From: Diplonema papillatum
Lineage: Eukaryota; Euglenozoa; Diplonemea; Diplonemida; Diplonemidae
Assembly: GCA_030068145.1 (NCBI GenBank)
Contig: JAPJBO010000076.1
Coordinates: forward strand, 248,001-312,000
DNA length: 64,000 nt
Direction of reading: 5' to 3'
The notes beneath the pieces were generated by a model. The model searched no databases, had not been told where the DNA came from, and saw nothing but the letters and a program-made list of their open reading frames with translations. The position numbers and the translations under genes were made by a program. Positions 61,661 to 64,000 of this stretch are shown one piece after another. Each line of letters starts with the position of its first letter. Positions within the stretch are counted from its first letter, which is position 1.

Positions 61661-61874
61661 TATCATAAGGCAAGGGGAAAAAAAAAGGGGGGGGGTTCTT
61701 TTTGCGGTGGTCTCCGCTGGTCTGGTAGTCCGTGCTACCTCCTTTCTTTTACACTCGTTCTCTTCTCTACTCACTACTGTACGTACTCTTTCACTCTTTT
61801 ACTCTCTTTGGCTAGCCAAAAAAAAAGAACTCCTGCGACCGACACCACGGGGTGGGGAGGGTTGTTTTCTTTTG
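61661..61874. other. No gene recognised
   Basis: Pyrimidine-rich sequence with CTCTTTTACTCTC runs. Confidence 0.4.
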
Positions 61875-61999
61875 TATGAGCACCCGCTTTGTAGGAAATG
61901 CTGAGGAGACTGCCAGTTGCGATAGATCAAAGGAGGTAAATGTGCTGCAGCCCACACGAAACACAGGTAAATCTGGGTTTAGTGGCGGGCGTAAGCGTC
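61875..61999 (-). mobile_element. Dispersed element, short class (copy C8)
   Basis: Reverse copy: AGCACCCGCTTTGTAGGAAA to AGTGGCGGGCGTAAGCGTC. It is followed at 61990-62075 by a relic of the hAT MITE interior (AAAATCAGCCCATTTTCAAC, GGCCGCCCAAAGGAGCGGAA), repeating the nesting seen at 5.0-5.8 kb. Confidence 0.82.
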
Positions 62000-62147
62000 T
62001 TGCACAAAATCAGCCCATTTTCAACGTAAGCTTTGGCTAGGCCGCCCAAAGGAGCGGAATCAGCTTGCACCAGATGCACAAACCCGGGCAAGATGAGAAT
62101 CAAGATGCTGTCGCCAAAACCTTCTGGTCTTCTTCTGGAATTTCTTT

Positions 62148-62231
62148 TTTGCATAAGCACCGGCTTCGTAGGAAATGCTTGAGGAGACGGCGGGCGTAAG
62201 CTTTCAACAAACCCCTCGAGTATTTTTAGCC
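62148..62231 (-). mobile_element. Dispersed element, short class (copy C9, internally deleted)
   Basis: Both ends present (GCATAAGCACCGGCTTCGTA and AACCCCTCGAGTAT) with the middle missing. Confidence 0.78.
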
Positions 62232-62560
62232 ACATGCAATGTGTGAGGAAACTGAACCGCCCAGTAGGACCTTCTGATCGTGTCCAAATTTGCCACCTGA
62301 AACCACGTTCAGGTTCGGGCGCAGGGTTGTGCGGTCAACGAAAACTCTAGTTTTCCAGACTGTTTCTTGTGGTAAGCGGTCGGTTTTTTGAAGTCTCCGT
62401 TTGACTTGTGAGGCGGGGGGGGGAAAGGGGGATTTTCCTTTTGTGCTGTTAGAGCAGGGTCTGGGCAGTGTGTTTTCATTCCTTTTCGTACTTTGTGTCG
62501 CTTTTGCTTTACTGTTTACTGTCACATGTGGTTGCGCATCCGTGTAATTCGTGTTCGTTT
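62232..62560. other. No gene recognised
   Basis: Motif copy GAAGTCTCCGTTTGACTTGT with a G-run near 62383-62425. Otherwise unique. Confidence 0.4.
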
Positions 62561-62715
62561 TTAGCGTATGTGACCGACACCAGGTCCACTGCATTGCGCA
62601 AGTGGTACTGGGCCCCCCACGTCCTACGTTGAGCATTGAGTTCGTTAAGGTGCAAGTGCCATCAAGGCAGGCGAGCACGTTGAGCAGGGGTTGCCGTGCA
62701 GTCCGTATCGGCTTC
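62561..62715. repeat. Dispersed repeat I, copy 2
   Basis: GTGACCGACACCAGG, TGGGCCCCCCACG and CACGTTGAGCAGGGGTTGCC as at 3355-3470. Confidence 0.6.
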
Positions 62716-62807
62716 CTTTCTACTTTCTCCTACTCTCGCCTCCGGCTGGAATCAGCCGCATTTTCCTTGCGCGAACACAGTCGTTGTAATGAATGTGGGG
62801 GCATTAC

Positions 62808-63278
62808 CATGTAGAGTCCCAACATGAGGCGGCAGGTGGAGACTGCGTCGTATTTGTCTTGGCACGGGTTCCGCATCAGGGGGACCTCCCAGGTGCCGCA
62901 GCTGTAGCCAATGAAGATCACCCAGACGATCATGAAGATGCCGAAGATCAGGTAGATCAGCACGCCGACGTCGTACATGCACAGCTTCCACGCGGCGGCC
63001 GCCCCCGACACGGCCTGCTCCCCCGGTCGGTTTTTCGTCATCGTCGAGAACTTCCAGTAGAGGTACCCTGCGAACAGGATGTTGACGGCACAGATTCCGA
63101 GGCAAACGCCCAGCCACGTGTCCGGCTTCGAATCGTCGAACCCGAATTCATCCGCGTTGTCCGGAAGGTTCGTGTCCGAGGTGATCCCCGTCAGCGCGAA
63201 TATGATGCACAGCCCGTTCATAATTAAGCTGAAGATGACGAAGATCGGCGAAGGATGGTCCGGCGGACAGAGGCACAA
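62808..63278 (-). CDS. Exon of a multi-pass membrane protein (three helices visible)
   Basis: CATCCACAG acceptor, 157 codons in phase 0, ATG/GTAATG donor. Hydrophobic helices at exon residues about 12-32 (IFVIFSLIMNGLCIIFALTG), 55-77 (WLGVCLGICAVNILFAGYLY) and 101-128 (VGVLIYLIFGIFMIVWVIFI). The loop between helices 1 and 2 is acidic (NLPDNADEFGFDD). A Cys-containing segment follows helix 3. The topology recalls small four-helix proteins, but no tetraspanin CCG motif is present, so the family stays open. The upstream exon is beyond the right edge or lost, and a downstream exon was not found. Confidence 0.6.
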
Positions 63279-63463
63279 CTGTGGATGTGTGTTGTGTGTG
63301 TGTGTGTGTGTTGTGGACCCATTTTTCAGAGTGTCAGTGGATAACATGTGTGTGTTGTGTGTTGTGGACCTGTTTTATAGAGTGTCTGTGGATGTTTGCT
63401 AGGTGTGCTGTGGACCCGTTTTCAGAGTGTCCGTGGATAATATGCGCGCTGTGTGACTAGTGC
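63279..63463. repeat. Intron minisatellite (TGTTGTGGACC...)
   Basis: Units of GTGTTGTGGACCCATTTT and CAGAGTGTCAGTGGATAA with (TG)n between. Confidence 0.88.
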
Positions 63464-63750
63464 ATGGCGGCCGCCCCCGACACGGCCTGCTCCCCCGGTC
63501 GGTTTTTCGTCATCGTCGAGAACTTCCAGTAGAGGTACCCTGCGAACAGGATGTTGACGGCACAGATTCCGAGGCAAACGCCCAGCCACGTGTCCGGCTT
63601 CGAATCATCGAACCCGAATTCATCCGCGTTGTCCGGAAGGTTCGTGTCCGAGGTGATCCCTGTCATCGCGAATATGATGCACAGCCCGTTCATGATTAAG
63701 CTGAAGATGACGAAGATCGGCGAAGGATGGTCCGGCGGACAGAGGCGCAA
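63464..63750 (-). pseudogene. Truncated copy of the membrane-protein exon
   Basis: Covers the acceptor and the first ~94 codons of the 62808-63278 exon with about three base changes (one gives ALTG to AMTG). It is cut after EQAVSGAAA, where a stop follows shortly. There is no donor, so it could only act as a terminal exon or be skipped. Confidence 0.85.
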
Positions 63751-63752
63751 CT

Positions 63753-64000
63753 GTGGATGTGTGTGTTGTGGACCCATTTTCAGAGTGTCAGTGGATAATA
63801 TGTGTGTGTTGTGGACCCATTTTCAGAGTGTTGTGGATCCATTTTCAGAGTGTCAGTGGATAATATGTGTGTGTTGCGTACCCATTTTCAGAGTGTCAGT
63901 GGATAATATGTGTGTGTTGTGAACCCATTTTCAGAGTGTCAGTGGATAATATGCGTGTGTTGTGTGTTGTGGACCCATTTTCAGGGTGTCAATATGTGTG
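63753..64000. repeat. Intron minisatellite, continues past the window
   Basis: About five units of CCCATTTTCAGAGTGTCAGT and GGATAATATGTGTGTGTTG. Confidence 0.9.

Overview
The window reads as nuclear DNA of a microbial eukaryote, most likely a protist or alga. There are no bacterial operons. Several genes are split by GT-AG introns. A decayed 18S rRNA fragment, a hAT transposase, a retroelement reverse transcriptase, SINE-like elements with target-site duplications and very long satellites are present. I cannot place it further; an alveolate or stramenopile alga is a guess only.

Most of the 64 kb is repetitive, and coding DNA is sparse. On the minus strand, 1-9.5 kb carries at least four exons of one gene. 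Spliced, they read as a pseudokinase followed by a KEN (IRE1/RNase L type) domain, and the introns are packed with nested repeats. At 12.9 kb lies an 18S rRNA relic, and at 15.4-16.3 kb a 13-bp minisatellite. At 18.2-19.9 kb is an exon of an unknown coiled-coil protein, a giant CA microsatellite in its putative intron, and a broken partial copy. At 20.8-23.8 kb is an apparently intact secreted pectin acetylesterase/Notum-family gene, with its 3' end repeated three times as a 492-bp array. From 24 to 34.5 kb there are MITEs, tandem repeats, a reverse transcriptase fragment and small exon relics. At 34.5-37.2 kb is a 33-bp minisatellite that is open in several frames. At 38.16-40.01 kb is a 1.85-kb element with terminal inverted repeats (TIRs). 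At 40-43.3 kb are Q/P/Y-rich exons and tRNA-like SINEs. At 43.64-44.28 kb is an uninterrupted (TAG)n tract of about 640 bp. From 45 to 48.1 kb there are relics and a basic-protein exon. At 48.9-52.4 kb is a full-length hAT transposase gene, followed by a retroelement ORF1-like gene and a 1.46-kb element with about 375-bp TIRs around a 206-aa ORF. At 56.4-61.2 kb is a 58-bp satellite with higher-order structure. At the right edge is an exon of a multi-pass membrane protein with a truncated copy in its minisatellite-filled intron.

Two patterns cross the whole window. First, one short dispersed element superfamily (two length classes, sharing an ATACTCGA start and a hairpin end containing AAGCAGGTGCTT) recurs more than a dozen times, often nested with a second ~285-bp retroposon that makes 8-16-bp target-site duplications. 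Second, host gene fragments have repeatedly been copied close to their source (pseudokinase, 18.5-kb gene, pectin acetylesterase, glycine-rich C-terminus, membrane protein), and several copies carry stops, deletions or truncations. Recognised host genes are all or nearly all on the minus strand; the three transposon-type ORFs at 48.9-55 kb are on the plus strand.
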